A DNA stretch of 54,122 nucleotides from Rectinema subterraneum (GTDB taxonomy: Bacteria > Spirochaetota > Spirochaetia > Treponematales > Rectinemataceae). The notes under the pieces were generated by a model. That model saw only the letters and a program-made list of their open reading frames with translations. It was not told the DNA's origin and ran no database searches. The DNA lies in NCBI GenBank assembly GCA_009768935.1, contig WESA01000013.1, forward strand, positions 1 to 54,122, read 5' to 3'. Positions 8,242 to 15,422 of the stretch are shown here, piece after piece. The position numbers were made by a program, and so were the translations under genes. Position 1 is the stretch's first letter, and each line of letters opens with the position of its first letter.

Positions 8242-9793
8242 GGAGTACCTTCCTGAGTTCTTCATCGCTCTGGCGCTTGATGCCCAGCATGTAAAGGCCG
8301 AGCTCTTTGTCGGTGACCGCTGCGGCATCGGGGAAGTAGGCGACAATTTCGCCCTCATGCATGACAATGAGTGAGTCTGACAGTGCCATCACTTCCTGCA
8401 GATCTGACGAAACAAGCAGAATGGCCTTTCCGGCGCTGCGCATTTCCATGATTTTTGTGTGAATATATTCGATCGCGCCGATATCGACGCCGCGCGTTGG
8501 CTCGGAAATAACAAGAATCGAAGCATTTGCCGTGAATTCGCGTGCGACGACCACTTTCTGCATATTGCCTCCGGAAAGGCTCGCGACAGGCTGATTCGCT
8601 GAATTACATCGGATATCGTATTCGTGCACGAGCCTGCCGGCATAGGCGGCCATTTCGCGACTGCGGAGAAAGCCAGCCCTTGTGGAAAATTGCCTATTAC
8701 GGTAGCGGTCGGCAAGGAGGTTTTGTTCGATGCTGGCTGGTAAGGCGGTGCCAACCGTCATTCTGTCTTCGGCGATATGCGCAATGCCGCAGCGCCGAAC
8801 AAAGCCAGCCGAGCGATTGGTAACCTCGGTCGAATAGGCGAACACTTTGCCCGAAAGCGCCTTTTCGTTGCCGGTGATAATTTCGACCAGCTCCGTCTGG
8901 CCATTTCCGTCGACGCCGACAACGCCGAGTATTTCATTGCGCCGCAAAGTGAACGAAACATGCTTGAGCTTCGGAATTGCGAAATCATCGACATAGGAGA
9001 GCTCGCGCACCCTGAGCGCTGGTTCTCCTGGCGCCATCGGTGGACGCGCGATTTCAAAACGAACCTCGCGCCCGACCATTTCGTTGGAGATTTGGTGTAC
9101 ATCTACATCAGCGACATTATGCGTGGCGATCATTCTGCCATCGCGCATGACGGTGACGCGGTCGCAAAGGTTGAAAATTTCCTTGAGCTTGTGGCTGATG
9201 AAGATAATGGTCTTGCCCTGTTGTTTCAGCGTTTTGAGCTCGACAAAGAGTTCTTCGGTTTCTTGCGGAGTTAGCACGGCAGTCGGCTCGTCGAGGATGA
9301 GAATGCGCGCGCCGCGATAGAGAGCCTTCAGTATTTCGAGTTTCTGGCGCATCGAGACCGAAAGGTCGGCAACGCGCGCCTTTGCAAAAACAGGAAGGTT
9401 GTAGTGTTTTGACAGCTCTTCGGTTATGCTGACAGCGGCCGCAAGATCGAAGGTTCGGGTACGTTTTCGCTTTGGCTCCTTGCCAAGTACGAGGTTTTCG
9501 GCCGCGGTAAGAGATGGCACGAGCATGAAATGCTGATGTACCATGCCGATACCGGCCTTGATTGCATCGAATTCGGAAGCAAGCGAAACAGGCTTTTCAT
9601 CGATGAGAATACTGCCTTGGGACGGCTGCTCCTCGCCATACAGCATTTTCATGAGAGTCGTCTTGCCGGCGCCGTTCTCGCCGACAAGACCATGGATTTC
9701 GCCTTCCATCACGGCAAAATCAACCGATTTATTGGCGAATGTGCCGTTGGGATAGATTTTTGAAAGCTTTTCTGTCCGGACTATGTAGTTCAC
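8234..9793 (-). CDS. ABC transporter ATP-binding protein with two nucleotide-binding domains (nucleoside type)
   Basis: A 519-aa tandem ATPase of the RbsA/YufO class that powers the two permeases from the cytoplasmic side. The first domain carries Walker A GENGAGKTT near residue 38 and Walker B ILILDEPTAVLT; the second has a degenerate Walker A (GVDGNGQTE) and the signature LSGGNMQKV, with ISEPTRGVD at the Walker B position. A degraded second P-loop is normal for this family. The start is GTG at 9793 with CGGAG a few bases upstream. It is separated from the binding-protein gene by 98 bases containing a GC-rich stem-loop. Confidence 0.9.
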   Translation of the reverse strand: MNYIVRTEKLSKIYPNGTFANKSVDFAVMEGEIHGLVGENGAGKTTLMKMLYGEEQPSQGSILIDEKPVSLASEFDAIKAGIGMVHQHFMLVPSLTAAENLVLGKEPKRKRTRTFDLAAAVSITEELSKHYNLPVFAKARVADLSVSMRQKLEILKALYRGARILILDEPTAVLTPQETEELFVELKTLKQQGKTIIFISHKLKEIFNLCDRVTVMRDGRMIATHNVADVDVHQISNEMVGREVRFEIARPPMAPGEPALRVRELSYVDDFAIPKLKHVSFTLRRNEILGVVGVDGNGQTELVEIITGNEKALSGKVFAYSTEVTNRSAGFVRRCGIAHIAEDRMTVGTALPASIEQNLLADRYRNRQFSTRAGFLRSREMAAYAGRLVHEYDIRCNSANQPVASLSGGNMQKVVVAREFTANASILVISEPTRGVDIGAIEYIHTKIMEMRSAGKAILLVSSDLQEVMALSDSLIVMHEGEIVAYFPDAAAVTDKELGLYMLGIKRQSDEELRKVLHE

Positions 9794-9822
9794 TGTTGGC
9801 TCCGGTGTGCGAATAAATCTAA

Positions 9823-9852
9823 GCCCAGCCGCCCGGAAGGGGGCAGCCAGGC
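9823..9852 (-). terminator. Intercistronic stem-loop between binding-protein and ATPase genes
   Basis: A 12-bp stem with three G-U pairs and a six-base loop, read on the minus strand, lies between the BMP binding-protein stop and the ATPase start. It lacks a proper T run, so it is more likely an mRNA-stabilising or partial-termination hairpin that keeps binding-protein expression above that of the membrane genes, a common arrangement in ABC operons (inference). Confidence 0.45.
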
Positions 9853-9891
9853 ATTCATATCACTGTGAAAAAGCCGTCGCAGGCAAATGGC

Positions 9892-10971
9892 TTATTTCGC
9901 TGCGTTGACAGAATCCCTCATTTTGTTGATCTCATCGGCAGTCATGGAGAAAGCGGACGGGATGCTCACTTTGCCCGCTTTTATGTCAGCCTGGAGTTTT
10001 TCGAGCTCTGTCTTGATCGAAGCAGGCATGGCCTTGTTGAAGGGCGCGTACGCGATGACGCCTTCCGCAGCGCCGACATAGACTTTTTTGCCACCAAGTT
10101 TTTCACCATTCATGAATTTTTCGAAGGCCTGGAAAAGGGTGAGATCGACGCGCTTCATGGTCGATGTGAGAATGAGGTCAGCCTTTTTAGGCTCATTGCC
10201 GAAAAGGCTCGCCTGGTCAGTATCGACACCGATTGCATACTTTCCGGTTTCGACTGCGGCATCGAAGACACCGAGGCCTGCTCGCCCCGCTGCATGATAC
10301 ACGATATCGGCATTGTAGGACTTGTACTGCACGAGCGCCTGATCCTTGGCCTTGGCGGTGTCGGTAAACGAGTTTACATAGTTGTAAATGATCTTGATCG
10401 ATGGATTCATCTTCTGGGCACCCGCAATGTACCCAACGAAGAAGTCATTGATACCGGTGATATCGCGACCGCCCACAAACCCGATGACATTGTCTGCATT
10501 GATTTTCGGATCGGCTGTGTACTTGGTCATGAGCCCTGCGAGTGCTCCTGCAAGGTAACCGGCTTCGGAATTCTTGTATTGAATCGAATAGACATTCCCG
10601 ATGTCCTCTTTGATCCAGCCGTCGTACATGACATAGAGAGTCTTGGGATAGCGCGCGGCGACTTCCTGGACCGCTGAGTTGAAATTGTTCGAGCAAAAGA
10701 CGACGTCATAACCTTCTGCCCCCGCGTCTTCCAGGGCTGGAGCGAACTTGGCGACGTCGGTGCCGAGCTCGGTATACTTTACAGTTGCATTGGCGCCGTA
10801 TTTTTGCTTGATCATATCAAGCGCTCCGCGCGCTGAATCATTGAATCCCTTATCTCCCAGAGAGCCTGAGATTAAAAGGAAAACATTTGCCTTTTTCTGG
10901 GTTTGTGCGGTGGAGGGGAAGAGAAAAATTGCTGCAATCAAGAGCAAAACTACCACTTTCAGTTTTTTCAT
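9892..10971 (-). CDS. BMP-family substrate-binding protein (PnrA-like, nucleoside ABC importer)
   Basis: A 359-aa periplasmic binding protein of the basic membrane protein (BMP/PnrA) family, which in Treponema pallidum binds purine nucleosides. The N-terminus MKKLKVVVLLLIAAIFLFPSTAQ is a signal peptide; no lipobox Cys is visible, unlike TmpC/PnrA, so it may be soluble in the periplasm. Family hallmarks include GSLGDKGFNDSA near residue 34, YDVVFCSNNF, GFVGGRDITGINDF and a GVDTDQ loop. Start ATG 10971 has AAAAGGAG upstream; the open frame continues further but covers the promoter. It is the first gene of the operon running leftward to the deaminase. Confidence 0.88.
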   Translation of the reverse strand: MKKLKVVVLLLIAAIFLFPSTAQTQKKANVFLLISGSLGDKGFNDSARGALDMIKQKYGANATVKYTELGTDVAKFAPALEDAGAEGYDVVFCSNNFNSAVQEVAARYPKTLYVMYDGWIKEDIGNVYSIQYKNSEAGYLAGALAGLMTKYTADPKINADNVIGFVGGRDITGINDFFVGYIAGAQKMNPSIKIIYNYVNSFTDTAKAKDQALVQYKSYNADIVYHAAGRAGLGVFDAAVETGKYAIGVDTDQASLFGNEPKKADLILTSTMKRVDLTLFQAFEKFMNGEKLGGKKVYVGAAEGVIAYAPFNKAMPASIKTELEKLQADIKAGKVSIPSAFSMTADEINKMRDSVNAAK

Positions 10972-10995
10972 ATGCGCTCCTTTTCGAGGTCGATA

Positions 10996-11017
10996 TGCAG
11001 AAATGTATATTTCTGCA
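10996..11017. promoter_or_regulatory. Palindromic operator over the -10 box of the nucleoside-transporter operon
   Basis: A perfect inverted repeat with 9-bp arms, TGCAGAAAT and ATTTCTGCA, separated by four bases. It covers the -10 element (11004-11009) of the minus-strand promoter, the right place for a repressor. The regulator is unknown. Confidence 0.55.
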
Positions 11018-11031
11018 GTAATGATTGTAAA
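11004..11031 (-). promoter_or_regulatory. Sigma-70-type promoter for the nucleoside-transporter operon
   Basis: On the minus strand a TTTACA -35 box (11026-11031) and TATACA -10 box (11004-11009) are spaced by 16 bases, about 30 bases before the binding-protein ribosome site. The match is moderate, but placement relative to the gene and the palindrome is good. Confidence 0.5.
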
Positions 11032-11068
11032 AAGAACCACTAAATTGGCCTGCGGTCAAGGGGGAATG

Positions 11069-11092
11069 TAGTGCTTCCAACCTTGTGCCGAA
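11069..11092 (+). repeat. Interspersed 24-bp repeat, degenerate copy
   Basis: Matches the core of the window's interspersed repeat as TAGTGCTTCCAACCTTGTG, with two changes in the first 19 bases and a poorer 3' end. It lies in the gap between the divergent nucleoside-transporter operon and the M20 gene. It faces the inverted copy at 14171-14194. Confidence 0.55.
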
Positions 11093-11119
11093 TGAATTGC
11101 TTCGGCGCGGCGAAGTATA

Positions 11120-11148
11120 TTGCATGGACCAAAGGCGCGGGGTATGGT
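11120..11148 (+). promoter_or_regulatory. Promoter for the M20 gene, giving a possible leaderless transcript
   Basis: TTGCAT (11120-11125) and TATGGT (11143-11148) are 17 bases apart, and the -10 box ends six bases before ATG 11155. Transcription would start at or next to the start codon. No Shine-Dalgarno sequence is evident. Confidence 0.4.
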
Positions 11149-11154
11149 GATGTC

Positions 11155-12468
11155 ATGAATATTTCCGAACTGAAAACAGCTGTCGATGCAGAAATTCTTT
11201 CGCAAAGGGAAGAAACAATAAAACTGGCTTTCCGGCTCGCGTCGATTCCTGAGGCGGGATTCGAAGAATTCGAGACAATGAAGGAGCTTGAACGCCAGCT
11301 TGCTGCGTGTGGCGTAAAAGCTGAGGTAGGGCTGGCGCGCACTGGAATCCGTGCAACAATCGGTCCTGCTGGTGCTCCCAACCTTGTGCTGCTTGCGGAT
11401 ATGGATGCACTTCCAACGCGGGGCGCTCCGAACGACATTATGCACTCCTGCGGTCACCATGCGCAAATGTCCATCATGCTGGCAGTTTTTTCCGCGCTGC
11501 ATGCTCTGGGTATTCCAGAAAAATTAGGCTTTCGTCTTTCTTTAGTCGGCGCGCCAGCAGAGGAATATACGCATCTGGATGAGCGCAAGGCGCTGCGCGT
11601 AAAAGGCGAAATCCGCTATCTAAGCGGCAAGCAGGAGCTCATACGCCTCGGAGTCTTCGATGATGCGGCATGTGTCATCAAATATCATTCGATGGCCGAC
11701 AGCCCGGAGCGCATGGCCACTGTCAATGGGACGCTGAATGGTTTTGTGGCTAAACAGGCGCTCTTTGTCGGCAAGGCGGCTCATTCGGGAGCAGCGCCCG
11801 ACCAGGGCGTGAATGCGCTCAATGCCGCGGTGATTGCCCTTATGGCCATTCACAGCCAGCGCGAGACATTCCGCGACAGCGACCATATCCGCGTCCACCC
11901 CATACTGAAAGAAGGCGGCACAACCGTGAATACCGTGCCAGACCGGGCACGCATCGAAACCTACATCCGCGGCGCTAGTATCGAGGCGATCCAGAATGCC
12001 GCCCGCAAAGTCGATAGAGCCCTCGGCGCAGGAGCCATGGCGGTTGGCGCCTCTGTGACGGTGAGCACGACGCCAGGATATCAGCCCTTCCGTCCATCGG
12101 ATGCACTCGGTGTGCGACTGGCAGCGTCCGCTGCGCGTTTTTTGCCCGAGACAGCAATTGATTTGCATGATTATTCCTATGCTTCCGATGATATCGGCGA
12201 TGTAGCATGTCTCGTGCCAGCATGTCAGCTTGGATTTTCCGGCTTTTCGGGAACGATTCACAGCGCTGACTTCAAGGCTTCTGATCCGGAGCGTGCGTAT
12301 ATTCTCCCTGGGCGCATTCTCGCGGACCTCGTGCTCGATCTTGGCGCCGATGGCGGTCGCAAAGCTCAGGAAATCCGGTCTGCATTCAAGCCAACTCTCG
12401 ACAAAGCAGCATACCTCGCCTATCTTGATAGCTGTTTTGAAGAAAAAACCTATTCTTTCAAGGACTGA
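11155..12468 (+). CDS. M20-family metallohydrolase (amidohydrolase)
   Basis: A 437-aa zinc hydrolase of the M20 peptidase/amidohydrolase family. Likely ligands are present: Cys and His in MHSCGHHAQ, the Glu pair in GAPAEEY, the His in IKYHSMAD and the C-terminal His in SGTIHSADF. The usual GHD-x-H here reads GHHAQ, which departs from the standard. The dimerisation domain contains GKAAHSGAAPDQGVNALNA. Start ATG 11155 was preferred because the 28 residues upstream look unrelated and cover a repeat copy; the only nearby upstream signal is a promoter, not a ribosome site. A HAD phosphatase gene follows after two bases. Substrate unknown; probably a peptide-like or N-acyl compound. Confidence 0.75.
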   Translation: MNISELKTAVDAEILSQREETIKLAFRLASIPEAGFEEFETMKELERQLAACGVKAEVGLARTGIRATIGPAGAPNLVLLADMDALPTRGAPNDIMHSCGHHAQMSIMLAVFSALHALGIPEKLGFRLSLVGAPAEEYTHLDERKALRVKGEIRYLSGKQELIRLGVFDDAACVIKYHSMADSPERMATVNGTLNGFVAKQALFVGKAAHSGAAPDQGVNALNAAVIALMAIHSQRETFRDSDHIRVHPILKEGGTTVNTVPDRARIETYIRGASIEAIQNAARKVDRALGAGAMAVGASVTVSTTPGYQPFRPSDALGVRLAASAARFLPETAIDLHDYSYASDDIGDVACLVPACQLGFSGFSGTIHSADFKASDPERAYILPGRILADLVLDLGADGGRKAQEIRSAFKPTLDKAAYLAYLDSCFEEKTYSFKD

Positions 12469-12470
12469 CC

Positions 12471-13082
12471 ATGTTCAAAGCAGTAATTTTTGACTTTGGC
12501 AATGTACTGTGCGGCATCGACAGAGAGAGTTTTGTCCGCAAGGCGGCTCAATATACATCAAAGATGAGTGCCGATGAGCTTCTCCGGGCGCTGTGGGGCA
12601 CCCAGCTCGAGTTCGAATTCGAGACGGGCCGCTTCGATTCCCATGAATATTTCAGACGGGTGCAGGAGATGGCTGGCCTCGGTCCATCGTATTCATATGA
12701 AGAATTCGTAGAGGATTACAAGCGCATCATCATTCCCAATCCCGACGGCGAAAAAGGCCTGGAAACGGCCGCGAAGCTCGGCATGCGCACTTTCGTGCTC
12801 TCGAATACTTCGTTCTTGCATGCGTCGGTGATTTTCGACAATGAAATTCTCGGCACATATCCCGAACTCTACATTCTGTCCTACAAGGTGGGCGCCATGA
12901 AGCCCGATCCTAGAATTTGGCTGAAGCTCCTCGAATATGCCAGACTCGATCCTGCGGATTGCCTCTATATCGATGACATCGAACAATACTGCCAGGCCGC
13001 CCGCTCTCTCGGCATGAGTGCGTTTTGTTACGATTTTTGCATACATAATCTCTCACAGGTTCTGAACAATATGCTACAATAG
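12471..13082 (+). CDS. HAD-superfamily hydrolase (subfamily IA, YihX-like)
   Basis: A 203-aa cytoplasmic phosphatase-like protein. Motif I is DFGNVL near residues 8-13, so the nucleophile Asp is present but the second Asp of DxD is replaced by Gly, as in other YihX-type proteins written DxGNVL. Motif II is LSNTS near residue 105, Lys in YKVGAMKPDP near 140 and motif IV IDD near 164. An alpha-helical cap lies between motifs I and II. The gene starts two bases after the M20 stop, so the two are co-transcribed. Its last codons contain the -10 box of the following ABC operon. Substrate not deducible. Confidence 0.8.
   Translation: MFKAVIFDFGNVLCGIDRESFVRKAAQYTSKMSADELLRALWGTQLEFEFETGRFDSHEYFRRVQEMAGLGPSYSYEEFVEDYKRIIIPNPDGEKGLETAAKLGMRTFVLSNTSFLHASVIFDNEILGTYPELYILSYKVGAMKPDPRIWLKLLEYARLDPADCLYIDDIEQYCQAARSLGMSAFCYDFCIHNLSQVLNNMLQ
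13052..13080 (+). promoter_or_regulatory. Promoter of the iron-type ABC operon, inside the HAD gene end
   Basis: CTCACA (13052-13057), 17 bases, then TACAAT (13075-13080) preceded by TGC, an extended -10. It would start a transcript near 13087 and leave about 114 bases of leader before the binding-protein gene. Confidence 0.5.
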
Positions 13083-13100
13083 AGAATGTAAGCATATTCA

Positions 13101-13199
13101 AGAAGGTGAGCGGTTTCCGGGGGCCGGGTCGGGATGTGCGCAGGGCAATCCTTTCGTTCCCCCGACCGGAATTCCTGCGATCGCTGCCACAGGAGGTTG
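13101..13199 (+). ncRNA. Possible structured 5' leader of the ABC binding-protein gene
   Basis: The leader is GC-rich and can fold: GGTCGGG at 13127-13133 pairs perfectly with CCCGACC at 13161-13167, extended by CC/GG across one bulge, and TTCCGG near 13115 can compete for CCGGAA near 13166. It also holds the palindrome GCGATCGC (13177-13184), and AGGAGG lies just before ATG 13201. I do not recognise any known riboswitch class; a cis-regulatory role is only a suggestion. Confidence 0.3.
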
Positions 13200-13200
13200 T

Positions 13201-14175
13201 ATGAAAAAATTTGCTGTAGTGGCTCTGTGCCTGCTCATCGCGGTATCCGCGTGGGCAGCGGGCGGCAAAGTGGTCGTCTATACTGCGCATGAAGAGACGA
13301 TCATCAATGCGCTCGTCCCGATGTTCGAAAAAGAAACGGGCATCAAGGTCGAGTATGTCAAAATGGGTTCGGGCGATGTGATCAAACGAGCCAAAGCGGA
13401 AGCGGCAAGGCCCCAGGCCGATGTCATCTGGAGTATCGGCGGCGAGCAGCTCGAGGCAGAAAACCAGATTCTCGCTCCCTATACTCCCAAGGAATGGGAC
13501 AAGATCAACCCGGTATACAAAGTCGGCACCAACTGGCTGCCCTATACCGGCATCATGAACGTGTTCATCGTGAACACCAAAATGCTCACGCCGGACAAGT
13601 ATCCTAAGAGCTGGACTGACCTCATGGATGCCCGCTTCAAAAAGAACATTTCCTCAGCGCGCGCCGACAAGTCGGGCTCTTCGTATATGCAGCTGTGCAA
13701 TGTACTTTCGATCTATGGCGATAAGGGCTGGGATATCTACAAGGGCATCATGAAGAACATGGTGATCTCGGCATCATCAGGCGCAGTTCCCAAATTCGTC
13801 AATGATGGCGAGCAGGCGGTCGGCATTACCCTCGAAGACAATGCATTCAGGTATTTTGCCGGCGGTGGTCCAGTCGCGATTGTCTATCCGACCGATGGCA
13901 CGGTAGCCGCTCCTGACGGCATTGCGCTTCTGAAAGGCGCTCCCAACCTCGAAAATGCGAAGATATTCATCGACTGGTGCCTGTCCAAACCAGTTCAGGA
14001 ATATTTGGTCGATGCAATGGCGCGCCGCCCTGTGCGCATTGACACCAAGGACCCCAAGGGTCTTGTCCCCCTCTCGCAGGTTAAGACCATCCCCTACGAT
14101 TTCGGCTGGGCTGCCAAGAACAAAGACGCATTTGTAAAGAAGTTTGTCGATATCGCGATGGAGCTCGGGCTCTAG
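13201..14175 (+). CDS. Iron(III)-type ABC transporter substrate-binding protein
   Basis: A 324-aa periplasmic binding protein of the FbpA/AfuA-like class. The signal peptide MKKFAVVALCLLIAVSAWAA is followed directly by GGKVVVYTAHEE, the typical first strand of this fold. Conserved stretches include ADVIWSIGGEQ, the loop around NWLPYTGIMNVFIVN, and SSGAVPKFVNDGEQAVGITLEDNAF. Related proteins bind Fe(III), phosphonates or other anions, so iron is likely but not proven. AGGAGG with good spacing fixes the start. A strong terminator follows, and the ATPase gene starts 146 bases later, so extra copies of the binding protein can be made relative to the membrane components. Confidence 0.85.
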   Translation: MKKFAVVALCLLIAVSAWAAGGKVVVYTAHEETIINALVPMFEKETGIKVEYVKMGSGDVIKRAKAEAARPQADVIWSIGGEQLEAENQILAPYTPKEWDKINPVYKVGTNWLPYTGIMNVFIVNTKMLTPDKYPKSWTDLMDARFKKNISSARADKSGSSYMQLCNVLSIYGDKGWDIYKGIMKNMVISASSGAVPKFVNDGEQAVGITLEDNAFRYFAGGGPVAIVYPTDGTVAAPDGIALLKGAPNLENAKIFIDWCLSKPVQEYLVDAMARRPVRIDTKDPKGLVPLSQVKTIPYDFGWAAKNKDAFVKKFVDIAMELGL

Positions 14176-14194
14176 CACAAGGTTGGGAGCACTA
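14171..14194 (-). repeat. Interspersed 24-bp repeat, inverted copy at a stop codon
   Basis: On the minus strand this reads TAGTGCTCCCAACCTTGTG, one change from the consensus across 19 bases. It overlaps the binding-protein stop codon (14173-14175) and points opposite to the copy at 11069-11092. Confidence 0.65.
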
Positions 14195-14212
14195 GTCCCA
14201 GGATGCACAAAA

Positions 14213-14244
14213 GCCGCCGGCAACCAAAGCTGGCGGCCTTTTTT
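14213..14244 (+). terminator. Rho-independent terminator after the ABC binding-protein gene
   Basis: A 9-bp GC-rich stem (GCCGCCGGC with GCTGGCGGC, one G-U pair), a seven-base loop and a run of T from 14239. It sits between the binding-protein gene and the ATPase gene. Confidence 0.8.
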
Positions 14245-14321
14245 GATTCATTTCCGGAGGCATTGCTCTACCAGCTGCTGTTTTGTAGAATTTCAACATT
14301 CTTCTATCGCGAGGGAACAGC

Positions 14322-15422
14322 ATGGCTTCAATACAGATCATTGATCTCGAAAAGCACTTCGGAGAGGTGAAGGCTCTTTCCGGCATCAATCTTGAGATCG
14401 ACAAAGGCGAATTTTTTACACTGCTCGGCCCGTCCGGCTGCGGGAAGACGACGCTTTTGCGGACGATCGCCGGTTTCTATCATCAGGATAAGGGCGATAT
14501 CTACATCGATGGAGAGCTCATCAATAATGTGCCTGCGTATCAGCGCAATACCGGCATGGTGTTCCAGAACTACGCAGTGTTCCCGCACATGACTGTGTTC
14601 GACAATGTGGCGTACGGTCTGCGCGTGCGAAAATTGCCGAAAGATGAAATCTCACGTAAAGTTTCGGCTGCGCTCAAAAGCGTCCACCTCGAAGGCTACG
14701 AACAGCGCACCCCCGAAAAGCTCTCCGGCGGTCAGCAGCAGCGCGTCGGCCTCGCCCGCGCCATGGCAATCGAGCCGCGCGTCCTCCTTTTTGACGAGCC
14801 GCTCTCCAACCTCGACGCCAAGCTCCGTATCGAAATGCGCGAAGAAATCCGCGCCGTGCAGAAGGCTCTTGGCATTACATCAATCTATGTCACCCACGAT
14901 CAGGAAGAAGCCCTCGTGATTTCCGACCGTATCGCGGTGATGAATCAGGGGGTTATTCAGCAGATAGGCAAGCCCTGGGAAATCTATACCAATCCTCAGA
15001 ACATGTTTGTCGCCTATTTTGTCGGCAAAATCAACATGCTCACCATGCACCTCGAAGAAGGGGCCGAGGGTAACCTGCGTCGCGCGAGACTTGGCCGCCT
15101 TTCGCTTTTGATTCCTGCTGAAGGAACAAAAGACTTGCAGGAAGTTGTTGTCGCATTCCGCCCGGAGGATATGGTCGAAGCTGAAGCCGCGGGCCGAAAG
15201 AACGAAATCACAGGCCTTATGAAGACCGTAAGCTTCATGGGCTCGGTTGCCCGATTCGAGCTCGATGTGGAAGGTCAGCTCATCACCGTGGATCGGCACA
15301 GGCCACGGGAAGCGGATATGCCTCAGAAAGGGGCGCCGGTCGCGTTTGCAGTGCCAGTAGAATCCATTCTTCTTTTTGATCCGAAGTCAGGTCTGCGTAT
15401 CGGCAAAGGAGCACAGCAATGA
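14322..15422 (+). CDS. Iron/polyamine-type ABC transporter ATP-binding protein
   Basis: A 366-aa ATPase of the FbpC/PotA class. Walker A GPSGCGKTT lies near residues 37-45, the signature LSGGQQQRVGLARAMA near 135, Walker B VLLFDEPLSNLDAKLR near 158 and the H-loop YVTHDQEEAL near 188. A C-terminal TOBE-type regulatory domain follows from about residue 235. It energises import through the fused permease encoded next, whose start overlaps its stop (ATGA). No convincing Shine-Dalgarno sequence precedes ATG 14322. It belongs with the upstream binding protein; the terminator between them suggests either partial read-through or a separate promoter. Confidence 0.88.
   Translation: MASIQIIDLEKHFGEVKALSGINLEIDKGEFFTLLGPSGCGKTTLLRTIAGFYHQDKGDIYIDGELINNVPAYQRNTGMVFQNYAVFPHMTVFDNVAYGLRVRKLPKDEISRKVSAALKSVHLEGYEQRTPEKLSGGQQQRVGLARAMAIEPRVLLFDEPLSNLDAKLRIEMREEIRAVQKALGITSIYVTHDQEEALVISDRIAVMNQGVIQQIGKPWEIYTNPQNMFVAYFVGKINMLTMHLEEGAEGNLRRARLGRLSLLIPAEGTKDLQEVVVAFRPEDMVEAEAAGRKNEITGLMKTVSFMGSVARFELDVEGQLITVDRHRPREADMPQKGAPVAFAVPVESILLFDPKSGLRIGKGAQQ

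Noticed and set aside
11383..11406. Sequence resembling the interspersed repeat inside the M20 gene (GGTGCTCCCAACCTTGTG)
   Set aside because: It encodes the Gly-Ala-Pro-Asn-Leu-Val part of a conserved M20 strand just before Ala-Asp-Met-Asp, so similarity to the repeat is more likely chance than insertion.
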